Assembly: GCA_023229045.1 (NCBI GenBank)
Contig: JALOAB010000014.1
Coordinates: 1 to 23,853, forward strand
Source: Fidelibacterota bacterium
GTDB taxonomy: Bacteria; Fidelibacterota; UBA2242
DNA: 23,853 nucleotides
Direction: 5' to 3'
The stretch's first letter is position 1; each line of letters opens with the position of its first letter. Shown here one piece after another: positions 15,298 through 23,539 of the stretch. The notes below the pieces were generated by a model, which saw only the letters and a list, made by a program, of their open reading frames with translations, was not told the origin of the DNA and did no database searches. The position numbers were made by a program, and so were the translations under genes.

Positions 15298-16713
15298 ATG
15301 AATACAATCGGTTGGTTAGCGATATTGCCACCGCTGATGGCGATTATTCTGGCGATAATGACTCGTCAGGTATTCATTTCACTCGGACTGGGAATCTGGA
15401 TCGGATGGATAATATTATCGCACGGTAATCCTTTAAGCGGAATGTCCGCCACTCTGGAGGCGTTGGTGAAAGTGTTTCAGGATGCCGATAATACCCGAAT
15501 CATTCTCTTCTGCGCTTTGATTGGCAGTCTGATTGCCTTGACTCAGCGTTCGGGAGGAGTCAGTGGATTCGTTAAATATCTTGACGATCGTAACTGGATC
15601 AGGAACCGTCGCGGGGCGCGCCTGTTAGCCTGGCTACTGGGGATTATCATATTCATTGAATCGAGCATAAAAATTCTGGTCGTCGGCACAATCTGCCGCC
15701 CGATCTTCGATAAGATGAAAATTTCGCGCGAGAAATTAGCTTATATCGCCGATTCGACCTCGGCGCCGATTTGCATGCTTATACCATTAAACGCCTGGGG
15801 CGCTTTCGTGATTGGATTACTAGCTACACAGGGCGTTGAGGAGCCGATAAGCGTATTGATAAAATCCATTCCGTTAAATTTTTATGCTATAATTACGGTT
15901 TTAATGGTGTTGGTTATGGCCTTGACTGGATTGGATTTTGGACCGATGCGCCGGGCTGAATGCCGGGTGTCCAAAGAAGGCAAATTGGTGCGAGACGGAG
16001 CCATACCGCCCGTCGATCAAAATATCATAGAAATGAAACCGATCGAAAGTCATTCCCATTTAGCCCGTAATATGGTAATCCCGGTTCTGGTAATGAGTCT
16101 GGCAATGCCGCTATTTCTTTTAATTACCGGTCAGGGAAATATTACCCGCGGTTCCGGCTCGACGGCGGTCTTATGGTCGGTCTTGCTGGCAATAGCCACC
16201 GCCGGCGTTTTATACCGGGCCCAAAAATTGATGTCGATTAAAGAAATCATGGATTTAATAATGAAAGGCGCCGGCGGTATGATTTCGCTGGCTATTTTAA
16301 TGATACTGGCTTTTGCACTCGGGCAGACCTGTAAATTATTAGGTACTGGTGATTACATAGCAACGCTTACAGCGCCGTTATTAAGTACGAAAAGCGTTCC
16401 GGCTTTGATTTTTACGGTGTCAGCGCTGGTAGCTTTTGCAACCGGGACGAGTTTTGGAACTTTCGCACTGATGATCCCACTGGCAATCCCGTTGGCGGCC
16501 GCGACCCATGGTTATCTGCCGCTGGTGGTTTCGGCGGTGTTGGCGGGTGGTGTTTTCGGAGATCATTGTTCGCCGATTTCAGATACTACGATTGTAGCTT
16601 CGATGGCCGCGGCCTGCGATCACATCGATCACGTCAATACCCAGTTACCTTATGCGCTGGTTAGCGCCGGTCTGGCTTTTTTATTTTTTTTAATTGGCGG
16701 TCATTTAATTTGA
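15298..16713 (+). CDS. NhaC-family Na+/H+ antiporter-type permease
   Basis: A 471-residue polytopic membrane protein of the Na_H_antiporter (NhaC, PF03553) family, with about eleven hydrophobic segments. Family hallmarks include FCALIGSLIALTQRSGG, ADSTSAPICMLIPLNAWG in the middle, and FATGTSFGTFALMIPLAIPLA followed by GGVFGDHCSPISDTTIVASMAA near the C-terminus. Members exchange sodium for protons, or organic acids such as malate/lactate; which substrate applies is not visible. Its gene is followed after 12 nt by a HAD phosphatase on the same strand, so the two likely share a transcript. The inverted repeat at 15263-15291 may regulate it. Confidence 0.93.
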   Translation: MNTIGWLAILPPLMAIILAIMTRQVFISLGLGIWIGWIILSHGNPLSGMSATLEALVKVFQDADNTRIILFCALIGSLIALTQRSGGVSGFVKYLDDRNWIRNRRGARLLAWLLGIIIFIESSIKILVVGTICRPIFDKMKISREKLAYIADSTSAPICMLIPLNAWGAFVIGLLATQGVEEPISVLIKSIPLNFYAIITVLMVLVMALTGLDFGPMRRAECRVSKEGKLVRDGAIPPVDQNIIEMKPIESHSHLARNMVIPVLVMSLAMPLFLLITGQGNITRGSGSTAVLWSVLLAIATAGVLYRAQKLMSIKEIMDLIMKGAGGMISLAILMILAFALGQTCKLLGTGDYIATLTAPLLSTKSVPALIFTVSALVAFATGTSFGTFALMIPLAIPLAAATHGYLPLVVSAVLAGGVFGDHCSPISDTTIVASMAAACDHIDHVNTQLPYALVSAGLAFLFFLIGGHLI

Positions 16714-16725
16714 TTAGGTGAATGT

Positions 16726-17370
16726 GTGGCTATAAAGGCAATAATTTTCGATTTTGACGGGGTTGTAATTGATTCCGAACCAATATATGTAACCGCTGAA
16801 CGCCGGATTTTTGATCTGTGCGGAATTAATGTGCCGGACGAGGACTGGAAATATTTTAAGGGAACGACCGAGGAGGAGTTCTTTCAATTGAGCATGGCAA
16901 AGTATAACATCCAAACCGATCCGGAAAAATTAATTAAAATCGGACGACGCTATATTAAAGAGGAATTCCGCAAAGGGATCGACTACTATCCGGGATTTAT
17001 GGATTTTTGGCAGAGCATAGCTGGCCGTTACCGGACGGCGTTAGTGACGTCAACTTCTGCCAAGTTTTTACGCTGGGTCTTTCGCCATACGGCGATCAAG
17101 AATTGCTTTGACCTGACGATTACCGCCGACGATGTTCAGCAGGCTAAACCGCATCCCGAACCTTATCTGACTGCGATGAATCAGCTACGGGTAAGCCCGG
17201 TGGAAAGCCTGATAATCGAGGATTCACTGAACGGTACCCAGGCCGCAGTCGCCTCCGGTGCGGTGGTAATTGGATTTCTAAGTAGTCTGAGCAATAGCGA
17301 CCTGCCGCAAGTTCATTTTCACGCCCGCAGTTATGACGAAATCGGTGAAATACTGACAAGATTAGGGTAA
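16726..17370 (+). CDS. HAD phosphatase/phosphomutase, beta-phosphoglucomutase-like
   Basis: A 214-residue HAD subfamily IA protein with a helical cap. Motif I is IIFDFDGVVIDSEP with D9 and D11; motif II is the threonine/serine stretch VTSTS (107-111); K141 lies in QAKPHPEPY; motif IV is IIEDSLNGTQAA with E165-D166. All the residues needed for phosphoryl transfer are present, so it should be active on a small phosphorylated metabolite, perhaps a sugar phosphate. The start is GTG at 16726, preceded by TAGGTGA, 12 nt after the antiporter stop. Which substrate links it to the antiporter is unknown. Confidence 0.88.
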   Translation: MAIKAIIFDFDGVVIDSEPIYVTAERRIFDLCGINVPDEDWKYFKGTTEEEFFQLSMAKYNIQTDPEKLIKIGRRYIKEEFRKGIDYYPGFMDFWQSIAGRYRTALVTSTSAKFLRWVFRHTAIKNCFDLTITADDVQQAKPHPEPYLTAMNQLRVSPVESLIIEDSLNGTQAAVASGAVVIGFLSSLSNSDLPQVHFHARSYDEIGEILTRLG

Positions 17371-17661
17371 ATCGGATACTCGGGCGCAGGGCAGTTTAAA
17401 CGGAATGAAATCAAATAATTCTTGCATTTCAAGTCAATTAAAAGGATATTTACACGCTTTTTATTTGATTTTTGCGATATTTATAATGAGAACGAGAATC
17501 CTCTGTCATACAGAATCGGTTTTTAGAAGGGCGGTTTTGCCGCAATCGCCCAGACCATTAAATCCATAGAATTTATAGCCGGTTGAATCCAAAGCTAAAT
17601 ACCAATCAGGAAGCTTAGCGCTAATTTTTAAATAAAGTATCATGAAGGTCATATAACAAAA
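17371..17661 (+). other. 291-bp AT-rich intergenic region before the toroid-lon operon
   Basis: No open reading frame of note. It contains TATAAT at 17482-17487 without a good -35 partner, TTTG (17536-17539) 19 nt upstream of TAAATCCA as a weak promoter candidate, and a GC hairpin GGGCG (17529-17533)/CGCCC (17547-17551). As Lon is often stress-regulated, this is where its control region would be, but I see no CIRCE element and no heat-shock sigma box. Confidence 0.4.
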
Positions 17662-18618
17662 ATGAGAAAACGCTGGTCATACTTAATAAAAATCGATCCT
17701 ATTCCCTTACTCGTTGAAAAGGCGCCTCTGCCGGTTCAGTATTTATCGGTGGATCGTTTTCTGTCGCACGAAAATGAATTCCTCAATCGCCTGCGCTATG
17801 AAATCCAACGCTACAAACCGCGCGAACGCCTCCTCGAGTCTCAGCGAGAAGATGGTCTCTGGAACCTGAAGAAAAACTACCAGATTGAAGAGCAACAGAA
17901 GTCGATGCAATTTTTTCAGCAGTTACAGAATATGATACAGTTGCTCGACCTCGGTTGTACCAAGGAACTGCCCGCCATTCAGAAAGGGTTGATCGCTATT
18001 TTAAAAAATCAGAAATCGGACGGAAAGTTTCCCCTGCTACAACATCATCAGGGATTATCTTTATGGCTTTTGGTGAAATACGGTCTGGCGGGAAATCCAT
18101 TTGTGGAGAAGGGTTTTCGCTTTCTGACCAAGCGTCAACGGGAAGACGGCGGTTGGCTGTCACAAACCATGCTGGCTGAGGGGGCTTCGATAAAAAATGT
18201 CCCCAGTTGCATTTGGACGACTCTGATAATCACCCAGGCGTTTAGCGCCCATTCTCGTTTACGTAATACCGAAGTCTGTCATAAAGGAGCCGCTTTTCTG
18301 CTGGATATGTTTCTTAAAAAGAATCATACAGCTCTTTTCCCGGAACCGGACGCCTGGAATCATTTGTACATTGATTATTCGGAAAATGGTTTGTTCCGTG
18401 GCGGAACGTTGCGATTTCTTGAGGCGCTGGCCCCCTTGCCAGATTGCTATGAACATCCTAATTTTAAAAAAGCCCTGAACTGGCTGATTGACCAGCAGAT
18501 GCCCTCGGGACTCTGGCCGGCGATTGCCGGACGATCTACGGAAGGCGATTACAAAGTAACCTATCGGGTGATGGCGCTTCTAAATGAAGTAGACCGAATT
18601 GATTTGAAAGGTAACTGA
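17662..18618 (+). CDS. Alpha/alpha-toroid (terpenoid-cyclase-fold) protein of unknown function
   Basis: A 318-residue cytosolic protein without signal peptide or membrane helix. It has four QW-like repeats, Q61-REDGLW, Q117-KSDGKF, Q159-REDGGW and Q278-QMPSGLW, spaced by helical pairs, the pattern of squalene-cyclase or protein-prenyltransferase (alpha/alpha)6 toroids. The DxDD acid motif of cyclases is not seen and no metal-site set is evident, so I infer a binding or scaffold protein and not a cyclase. The stop is 2 nt before the lon ATG, so translation is likely coupled and the two products may work together. The ATG at 17662 has only a distant GAAGGT upstream. Confidence 0.75.
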   Translation: MRKRWSYLIKIDPIPLLVEKAPLPVQYLSVDRFLSHENEFLNRLRYEIQRYKPRERLLESQREDGLWNLKKNYQIEEQQKSMQFFQQLQNMIQLLDLGCTKELPAIQKGLIAILKNQKSDGKFPLLQHHQGLSLWLLVKYGLAGNPFVEKGFRFLTKRQREDGGWLSQTMLAEGASIKNVPSCIWTTLIITQAFSAHSRLRNTEVCHKGAAFLLDMFLKKNHTALFPEPDAWNHLYIDYSENGLFRGGTLRFLEALAPLPDCYEHPNFKKALNWLIDQQMPSGLWPAIAGRSTEGDYKVTYRVMALLNEVDRIDLKGN

Positions 18619-18620
18619 AA

Positions 18621-20993
18621 ATGGCGGAATCAGAAAAAAACAATAACGTAATATTTGATACAGGACTCGGCGTGCCGGAGATCCTACCGATAATGGCCTT
18701 GCGCAACACGGTGCTATTTCCCCAGCAAGTCATTCCGATTTATATCGGACGGGAAAGGTCTCTGCGATTGATTGAAGAACTACCCGAATCCAAAAAACGG
18801 ATCGTTGTGGTAGCCCAGAAAGAGGGCTCGCTTGAAAATCCGGAGAAAGAGGATTTATTTGAATGGGGCACGATCGCCCAGGTATTGAAGATTTTCAATA
18901 TGCCGGACGGCAGTAAAAGTGCCATCGTCCAGGGTTTGGAACGCGCCAAAATTCAATCTTTCATTCAGGTCGATCCCTATTTCAAGGGTGCGATCCTCAA
19001 AGCCCAGGAAATTTATCAGCCGGGCATTGAAATCGATGCCATGCTGGCGAATATTCGTCAACTTTATCAAAAACTGATTAAAATCGCCTCCTATCTGAGC
19101 GAAGAGCAATCTTCGATTTTTTCATCATTTCAACATCCCGGGCGACTGATCGATCGCGTTATCCACTTACTTAATGCACCGGTCACCGAGAAGCAGGAAA
19201 TCCTGGAAGAATTAGAGGTTCGGAAACGTCTCGAAAAGGCGACTGTTATCATTAATCGCGAAATCCAGCGCATCCAGCTGGGCGACCAGATTCAATCGGA
19301 AGTTCAGGATGAAATATCCAAAACCCAGCGCGAATATTTTCTACGGGAGCAGTTAAAAGCCATCCGCAAAGAGCTGGGTGAAGATGAAGGCACCCTGGAA
19401 TTAAAGGAACTGGAAGAGAAAATCAACCAGTCGAAAATGACCGATGAAGCCCGTAAAATTGCTGAGAAAGAGCTCGATCGGCTTAAGAAAATTCCGGCCG
19501 CTTCACCGGAATATACCGTCTCGCGCACCTATCTGGACTGGCTGGTTGACCTGCCCTGGGGCGTATATACCACGGATAACGTTGATATTTCAGACGCCCA
19601 GAAAATTCTGGACGAAGACCACTACGGACTGGAAAAAGTCAAAGATCGTATTCTCGAATATCTGGCGATCCGCAAACTGAAACAGGAGCAGGATCCCAAC
19701 GCCAGCGTCAAGGGGCCGATTCTCTGTTTCGTCGGTCCGCCCGGAGTTGGTAAAACCTCGATGGGTAAATCGATCGCCCGTGCCATGGGGCGCAAATTCG
19801 TGCGCATTTCACTTGGCGGGGTGCGTGACGAAGCCGAGATTCGCGGGCATCGCCGAACCTATATCGGGGCTTTGCCCGGCCGCATCCTGCAAAGTATTCG
19901 CAAATCCGAGTCAAGCAATCCGATCTTTATGCTCGATGAGATCGATAAGGTTGGCGCGGATTTCCGCGGCGATCCGAGTTCCGCCCTGCTGGAAGTCCTC
20001 GATCCCGAACAAAATTCGACTTTCAGCGACCATTATCTCGAAGTCACTTACGATCTTTCCAAAACCATGTTCATTGCTACAGCGAACATGATAGATACGA
20101 TTTTACCGGCTCTGCGAGACCGTATGGAAATGCTTGAATTCAGTGGTTACATCGAAGAGGAAAAACTCAACATAGCTAAAACCTTCCTGATTCCCAAGCA
20201 GGTTAAAGAACACGGTCTGACCAAATTAAAAATCGAATTCGCCGATAAGGCGATTCGCTTTATTATTAACAGTTATACGCGCGAGGCCGGGGTGCGTAAT
20301 CTCGAACGGGAAATCGCTAATGTGTGTCGCAAGGTCGCGCGCGAAGTAGCCGCCAACAAACGGAAAAAACGCTTTGTTATCGATGAAAAAGCGGTAGAAA
20401 ATTATTTGGGACCACAACGCTTTTTCGTCGATATTGCCGAAAGATTATCCAAACCCGGAGTTGCAATCGGATTGGCCTGGACTTCGGTTGGCGGCGATAT
20501 TCTATTCATTGAAGCTACCGGTATGCGCGGTACCGGCAAACTGCATCTGACCGGTCAATTGGGCGATGTAATGAAGGAATCGGCCGAAGCCGCTCTGAGT
20601 TATATTCGCTCCAATGCGATTGAACTCGGATTAGACGAAGAAGCCTTTGCTAAGACAGACATTCATATCCACGTTCCGGCTGGAGCAATTCCCAAGGACG
20701 GTCCCTCAGCCGGTGTGACAATTCTAGTGGCAATGTATTCGCTGTTGAAAAAACGTAAGGTCAAAGATAACCTCGCCATGACCGGTGAAATTACCTTGCG
20801 CGGCGCGGTTCTGCCGATTGGCGGTGTTAAGGAAAAAGTTCTGGCGGCGCATCGCGCCGGGTTGCGCCGGGTCATTCTGCCGGAGCAGAACCGTAAGGAT
20901 TTGATCGAGATTCCGCGCCAGATCAAAAGCGAGATGCGCTTCGATTTTGCGAAGGAGATGTCAGAAATTCTGGATATGGCAGTCAGAAAATAA
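18621..20993 (+). CDS. lon: ATP-dependent protease Lon
   Basis: A 790-residue LonA-type AAA+ serine protease that degrades misfolded and regulatory proteins in the cytosol. The N-terminal substrate-binding domain starts ILPIMALRNTVLFPQQVIPI. Walker A is GPPGVGKT (372-379) and Walker B is IFMLDEID (435-442). The protease dyad is S696 in GPSAGV and K739 in GGVKEK, 43 residues apart as in E. coli S679/K722. Length is normal and nothing is missing. Translation is probably coupled to the toroid gene 2 nt upstream; AAAGGT lies just before the ATG at 18621. It is followed by tRNA-Val without a clear terminator. Confidence 0.97.
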   Translation: MAESEKNNNVIFDTGLGVPEILPIMALRNTVLFPQQVIPIYIGRERSLRLIEELPESKKRIVVVAQKEGSLENPEKEDLFEWGTIAQVLKIFNMPDGSKSAIVQGLERAKIQSFIQVDPYFKGAILKAQEIYQPGIEIDAMLANIRQLYQKLIKIASYLSEEQSSIFSSFQHPGRLIDRVIHLLNAPVTEKQEILEELEVRKRLEKATVIINREIQRIQLGDQIQSEVQDEISKTQREYFLREQLKAIRKELGEDEGTLELKELEEKINQSKMTDEARKIAEKELDRLKKIPAASPEYTVSRTYLDWLVDLPWGVYTTDNVDISDAQKILDEDHYGLEKVKDRILEYLAIRKLKQEQDPNASVKGPILCFVGPPGVGKTSMGKSIARAMGRKFVRISLGGVRDEAEIRGHRRTYIGALPGRILQSIRKSESSNPIFMLDEIDKVGADFRGDPSSALLEVLDPEQNSTFSDHYLEVTYDLSKTMFIATANMIDTILPALRDRMEMLEFSGYIEEEKLNIAKTFLIPKQVKEHGLTKLKIEFADKAIRFIINSYTREAGVRNLEREIANVCRKVAREVAANKRKKRFVIDEKAVENYLGPQRFFVDIAERLSKPGVAIGLAWTSVGGDILFIEATGMRGTGKLHLTGQLGDVMKESAEAALSYIRSNAIELGLDEEAFAKTDIHIHVPAGAIPKDGPSAGVTILVAMYSLLKKRKVKDNLAMTGEITLRGAVLPIGGVKEKVLAAHRAGLRRVILPEQNRKDLIEIPRQIKSEMRFDFAKEMSEILDMAVRK

Positions 20994-21016
20994 ATGCCGC
21001 TTTGATATTATTTATG

Positions 21017-21024
21017 TAAATTTG
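21017..21024 (+). promoter_or_regulatory. Putative -7 element of the tRNA-Val gene
   Basis: TAAATTTG is a full match to TAnnTTTG and ends 18 nt before the tRNA 5' end, which fits a short tRNA leader. A TTTG at 21001 is only 12 nt upstream, too close for a normal -33 box, so the upstream half is weak. Confidence 0.45.
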
Positions 21025-21042
21025 CCCGCTTTTTGCTTTTAT

Positions 21043-21119
21043 GGACGCTTAGCTCAGCTGGTTAGAGCATCGCCCTTACAAGGCGGGGGTCGTAAGTTCG
21101 AATCTTACAGCGTCCACCA
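21043..21119 (+). tRNA. tRNA-Val (anticodon UAC)
   Basis: A complete 77-nt tRNA with an encoded CCA end. The acceptor stem is GGACGCT (21043-21049) with AGCGTCC (21109-21115), all seven pairs good. D-arm GCTC/GAGC; anticodon stem TCGCC/GGCGG around loop CTTACAA, giving anticodon TAC (valine, GUA codons); T-stem GTAAG/CTTAC around TTCGAAT. The discriminator is A116. It follows lon directly. Confidence 0.97.
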
Positions 21120-21140
21120 TCTACAAATGTGAAAAGTACC

Positions 21141-21245
21141 AGCTCAGCTGGTTAGAACATCGCCTTTACAAGGCGGTGGTCGTAAGTTCCCTGCCCGATT
21201 GAGCGACGTTAGTCGGTCAGGCGGGGAATCATACAGCGTCCCCCG
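21141..21245 (+). pseudogene. tRNA-Val pseudogene, 5' truncated and interrupted
   Basis: A second copy of the tRNA-Val from D-arm to 3' end. It lacks the 5' acceptor strand, the D-stem reads GAAC in place of GAGC, one T-stem base changed (CATAC for CTTAC), and the CCA end is lost. The anticodon loop still reads TAC. A 36-bp palindromic insertion splits the T-loop after TTC. It cannot make a functional tRNA. Confidence 0.85.
21190..21225. mobile_element. 36-bp palindromic insertion (REP/MITE-like)
   Basis: The insertion is defined exactly by comparison with the intact unit: bases 21181-21189 match 21091-21099 and base 21226 onward matches 21100 onward. Arms CCTGCCCGATTGA (21190-21202) and TCGGTCAGGCGGG (21213-21225) pair over 13 positions with one mismatch and three G-U pairs. 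No target-site duplication is evident. It carries no gene; I infer a REP- or MITE-like element of the non-autonomous kind. No second copy is seen in the window. Confidence 0.6.
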
Positions 21246-21290
21246 ACCGCAAATGTGAAAAGTATTAGATCAGCTGGTTGAGTATATAAA

Positions 21291-21312
21291 GAACAGCTTG
21301 GAAAGGCTGTTC
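21291..21312 (-). terminator. Probable terminator of the STAS/acetolactate-synthase-like operon
   Basis: GAACAGC (21291-21297) and GCTGTTC (21306-21312) form a 7-bp stem with an 8-nt loop. On the minus strand it is followed by TTTATATA, a weak U-rich tail, 43 nt after the stop of the TPP enzyme. Confidence 0.5.
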
Positions 21313-21355
21313 TACGAATAAGACAAATGTCTGACTGTTAATTTGAAATGACTTG

Positions 21356-23083
21356 CTATGCGAAATCGATCCGCTGGGCAAAGCTCTTGGCGCCTTCTAC
21401 AAAAGGCACCAGGGGCGGCACCTCTTCCGGATCGACAAAACAATCAATTACAACCACCTTGCCGGAGCTGATCGCCTGCGGCAAAATGGTTTTGAGCTCG
21501 CCCGGGCGGTCGGCTTTACAGGCTTCGGCGCCTAATCCTTCCGCGACTTTCGCGGCGTCGATCGGTTTGAAACGGGTTGCAACGGTATTTTTGCCAAGCA
21601 CAAATGTCTGCAGATCGTTCACCAGTCCGAGTTTATTGTTGCGGACGATAACGAAAACCATTGGAATGTCATTGCTAACAGCCGTGGCAATCTCCATACC
21701 ATTCATCAGAAAACAACCATCACCCGCCACGCAGACGACCGGTCGCGACCCGGCGGCTAATTTACCGCCGATCGAAGCGGCTATGCCATAACCCATGCTC
21801 AGCATGCCAAATGGCGTAATTAAAGAGCCGGGCGTTTTAATCTGCATATAATGGGTTGCCCAGGTGATTGAATTTCCAACGTCTACAAAAAGAATAGCGT
21901 CTGGTGGCAAACTATCCTGCAAGTCGCTGATCAGACGTTGCGGTTTAAGCGGCATCGCGTCCGAATGGAGTTTTTCCGAATCGGTGTACATGCCGGTCTG
22001 ATTGCGAAAACGACTCAGTATTTTTTCACGCTCCCGCCAGTAACTTTCGTTATCGTTTATATAGCGTAAAATGCGGAAATTCATTTCGCTGACAATGGTG
22101 CGGACATCACCGACGAGAGGTAAATGGGTTTCATACGATTTACCCAGCTCGTTGGGATCGATATTGACGTGTATCAGGCATTTTTGGGGAGCCAGACGCG
22201 GGTCCCAGGATAAGGTCGTGATCTGGTTCAGACTGGCGCCGATGACGAACAGAACATCAACTTCGTCAGATTTTAAAAATGCTTCAGCCAGCGGTGAGCC
22301 ACACAGTCCCAGGACGCCCAGTGCCAGCGGGTGATCTTCCGGAAATGCACCTTTAGCCTTGGGAGTGGTGGCCACCGGAATACTCAGCATTTCGGCTAAT
22401 TCGAGAATTTCGGCGCAAGCTCCCGAAGCTACAGCTCCCGAACCGACCAGAATCGCCGGACATTTAGCCTTAACCAATTCTTCAACTGCATTGATGACTA
22501 AGCGGCGGTCGAAATATTCCGGTGAAAAGCGATAAGTGGACGGAGCGACCTGATCAAATTCGACTTCAGCGCCCTGAATATCTTTGGGTATTGTCAGATG
22601 TACCGGCCCCCTTTTTCCAGTCAAAGCCCGTCGCAATGCCGATTGCAGGTCTTCGATAGCTTTATGGTGATTGATAATCATGGAAGAAGATTTCGTAATC
22701 GGCTCGAACATTTTAACCGAGTCAATTCCTCCTTTTGAGGAATCCTGGAAAGCGCCCTTGCCCTGCATGGTGGTCTCGACCTGACCGGTCAGTACGAGAA
22801 TGGGAACGTTATCCATATAGGCATTCGCCACTCCGGTCACCAGGTTGGTCGCTCCCGGGCCGGAAGTTGAAAAACAGGCTCCGAGCGTGTTTTTTACCCG
22901 GGCATAGCCATCGGCCATAAAAGCCGCGCCCTCTTCGTGTTTGGCCAGGATCGGACGGATCGTCTGGGTGCGGTTGAACGCCGCTAGAAAAGGCACAACC
23001 GTCGTGCCCGGAACGCCGAAAACATATTCAACACCTTCGGCCTCCAGATATTTCAACAATACATCCGCGAATTTCAATTTCAT
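21356..23083 (-). CDS. Acetolactate-synthase-like thiamine-diphosphate enzyme (large subunit family)
   Basis: A 575-residue soluble enzyme of the IlvB/POX/benzoylformate family, which decarboxylates 2-keto acids with thiamine diphosphate. The catalytic glutamate is E50 in LAKHEEGAAFMADGYAR. The central domain has PAILVGSGAVASGA and LSWDPRLAPQKCLIHVNIDP; the cofactor motif is AGDGCFLMNGMEIATA, followed by the NNKLGLV segment. The active loop after GAFQ has SSKGGIDSVKMFEPITKSS, longer than the usual acetolactate synthase DIVGITRPITKH, so the substrate may differ. No ilvN small subunit or ilvC is nearby, so biosynthetic use is not shown. It follows a STAS gene by 16 nt; AAAGGA 7 nt upstream supports ATG 23083. 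Confidence 0.85.
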   Translation of the reverse strand: MKLKFADVLLKYLEAEGVEYVFGVPGTTVVPFLAAFNRTQTIRPILAKHEEGAAFMADGYARVKNTLGACFSTSGPGATNLVTGVANAYMDNVPILVLTGQVETTMQGKGAFQDSSKGGIDSVKMFEPITKSSSMIINHHKAIEDLQSALRRALTGKRGPVHLTIPKDIQGAEVEFDQVAPSTYRFSPEYFDRRLVINAVEELVKAKCPAILVGSGAVASGACAEILELAEMLSIPVATTPKAKGAFPEDHPLALGVLGLCGSPLAEAFLKSDEVDVLFVIGASLNQITTLSWDPRLAPQKCLIHVNIDPNELGKSYETHLPLVGDVRTIVSEMNFRILRYINDNESYWREREKILSRFRNQTGMYTDSEKLHSDAMPLKPQRLISDLQDSLPPDAILFVDVGNSITWATHYMQIKTPGSLITPFGMLSMGYGIAASIGGKLAAGSRPVVCVAGDGCFLMNGMEIATAVSNDIPMVFVIVRNNKLGLVNDLQTFVLGKNTVATRFKPIDAAKVAEGLGAEACKADRPGELKTILPQAISSGKVVVIDCFVDPEEVPPLVPFVEGAKSFAQRIDFA

Positions 23084-23099
23084 AGACAGGTCCTTTCTC

Positions 23100-23435
23100 T
23101 CAGGCGCTTAATTTTTCAAGAGCGGTTGGATGTTTATCGACAATAGTCAGAATACGGGTAAAGCCCGCCAATTCGAATATCTCCATTATATATGTTGATA
23201 AATTACAGAGAATTAACTGGCCGTCGCTTTTTTGGATAATTTTAGCAACATTCAGCACCACCCGTAAAGCCATACTCGAGATATATTCGCACTTCTCGAA
23301 ATTGCAGATCATCTTGCGAGCGCCGTCGTTGATCGCCGCTAGCATAGCCTTTTCAACCGCCGGCGCGGTGACCGTGTCGAATTTCCTATCGACAACCACG
23401 GTCAGAATGCCGGCACCATTGTCTATAATTTCCAT
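23100..23435 (-). CDS. STAS-domain anti-sigma-factor antagonist-like protein
   Basis: A 111-residue single STAS domain, the size of SpoIIAA/RsbV-type antagonists, which bind anti-sigma factors when their key serine is unphosphorylated. The phosphorylation-type segment is CEYISSMALRVVL, with Ser53/Ser54 in place, followed by LILCNLSTYIMEIFELAGF. The start at 23435 has GGGAGAG upstream. It lies directly upstream of, and on the same strand as, the acetolactate-synthase-like gene, an unusual pair. No anti-sigma kinase or phosphatase gene is in the window, so its partner is elsewhere. Confidence 0.9.
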   Translation of the reverse strand: MEIIDNGAGILTVVVDRKFDTVTAPAVEKAMLAAINDGARKMICNFEKCEYISSMALRVVLNVAKIIQKSDGQLILCNLSTYIMEIFELAGFTRILTIVDKHPTALEKLSA

Positions 23436-23539
23436 AGTGTCTCTCCCTGTTTAAATCCCAAATTAAATTCGATTCATTTTAGTGAAGATTATCAGAAATA
23501 TCAATAAAATGTTTTTGAGAAAGGGATTGATGAATTGGG

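Larger units (their letters stand above)
21051..21280 (+). repeat. Tandem array of 90-bp units copied from tRNA-Val
   Basis: The unit starts inside the tRNA at AGCTCAGCTGG (21051) and runs through its 3' end and downstream AAATGTGAAAAGTA to 21140. The second unit starts at 21141, exactly 90 bp on. A third, short and diverged unit starts at 21267 (AGATCAGCTGGTTGAG), 126 bp on; the extra 36 bp are the insertion at 21190-21225. The array shows tandem duplication followed by decay. Confidence 0.85.

Noticed and set aside
17529..17551. GC hairpin in the gap before the toroid gene, as a terminator of the antiporter-HAD operon
   Set aside because: Only 5 bp, with no T-run, and it lies about 160 nt after the stop.
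20947..21132. A 61-residue reading frame covering the end of lon and the tRNA-Val gene
   Set aside because: It lies across a well-formed tRNA and the lon 3' end, so it is an overlap artefact.
21043..21280. Attachment site (attL/attR) of an integrated element
   Set aside because: The copies are adjacent, with no cargo between them and no integrase; tandem duplication explains them better.
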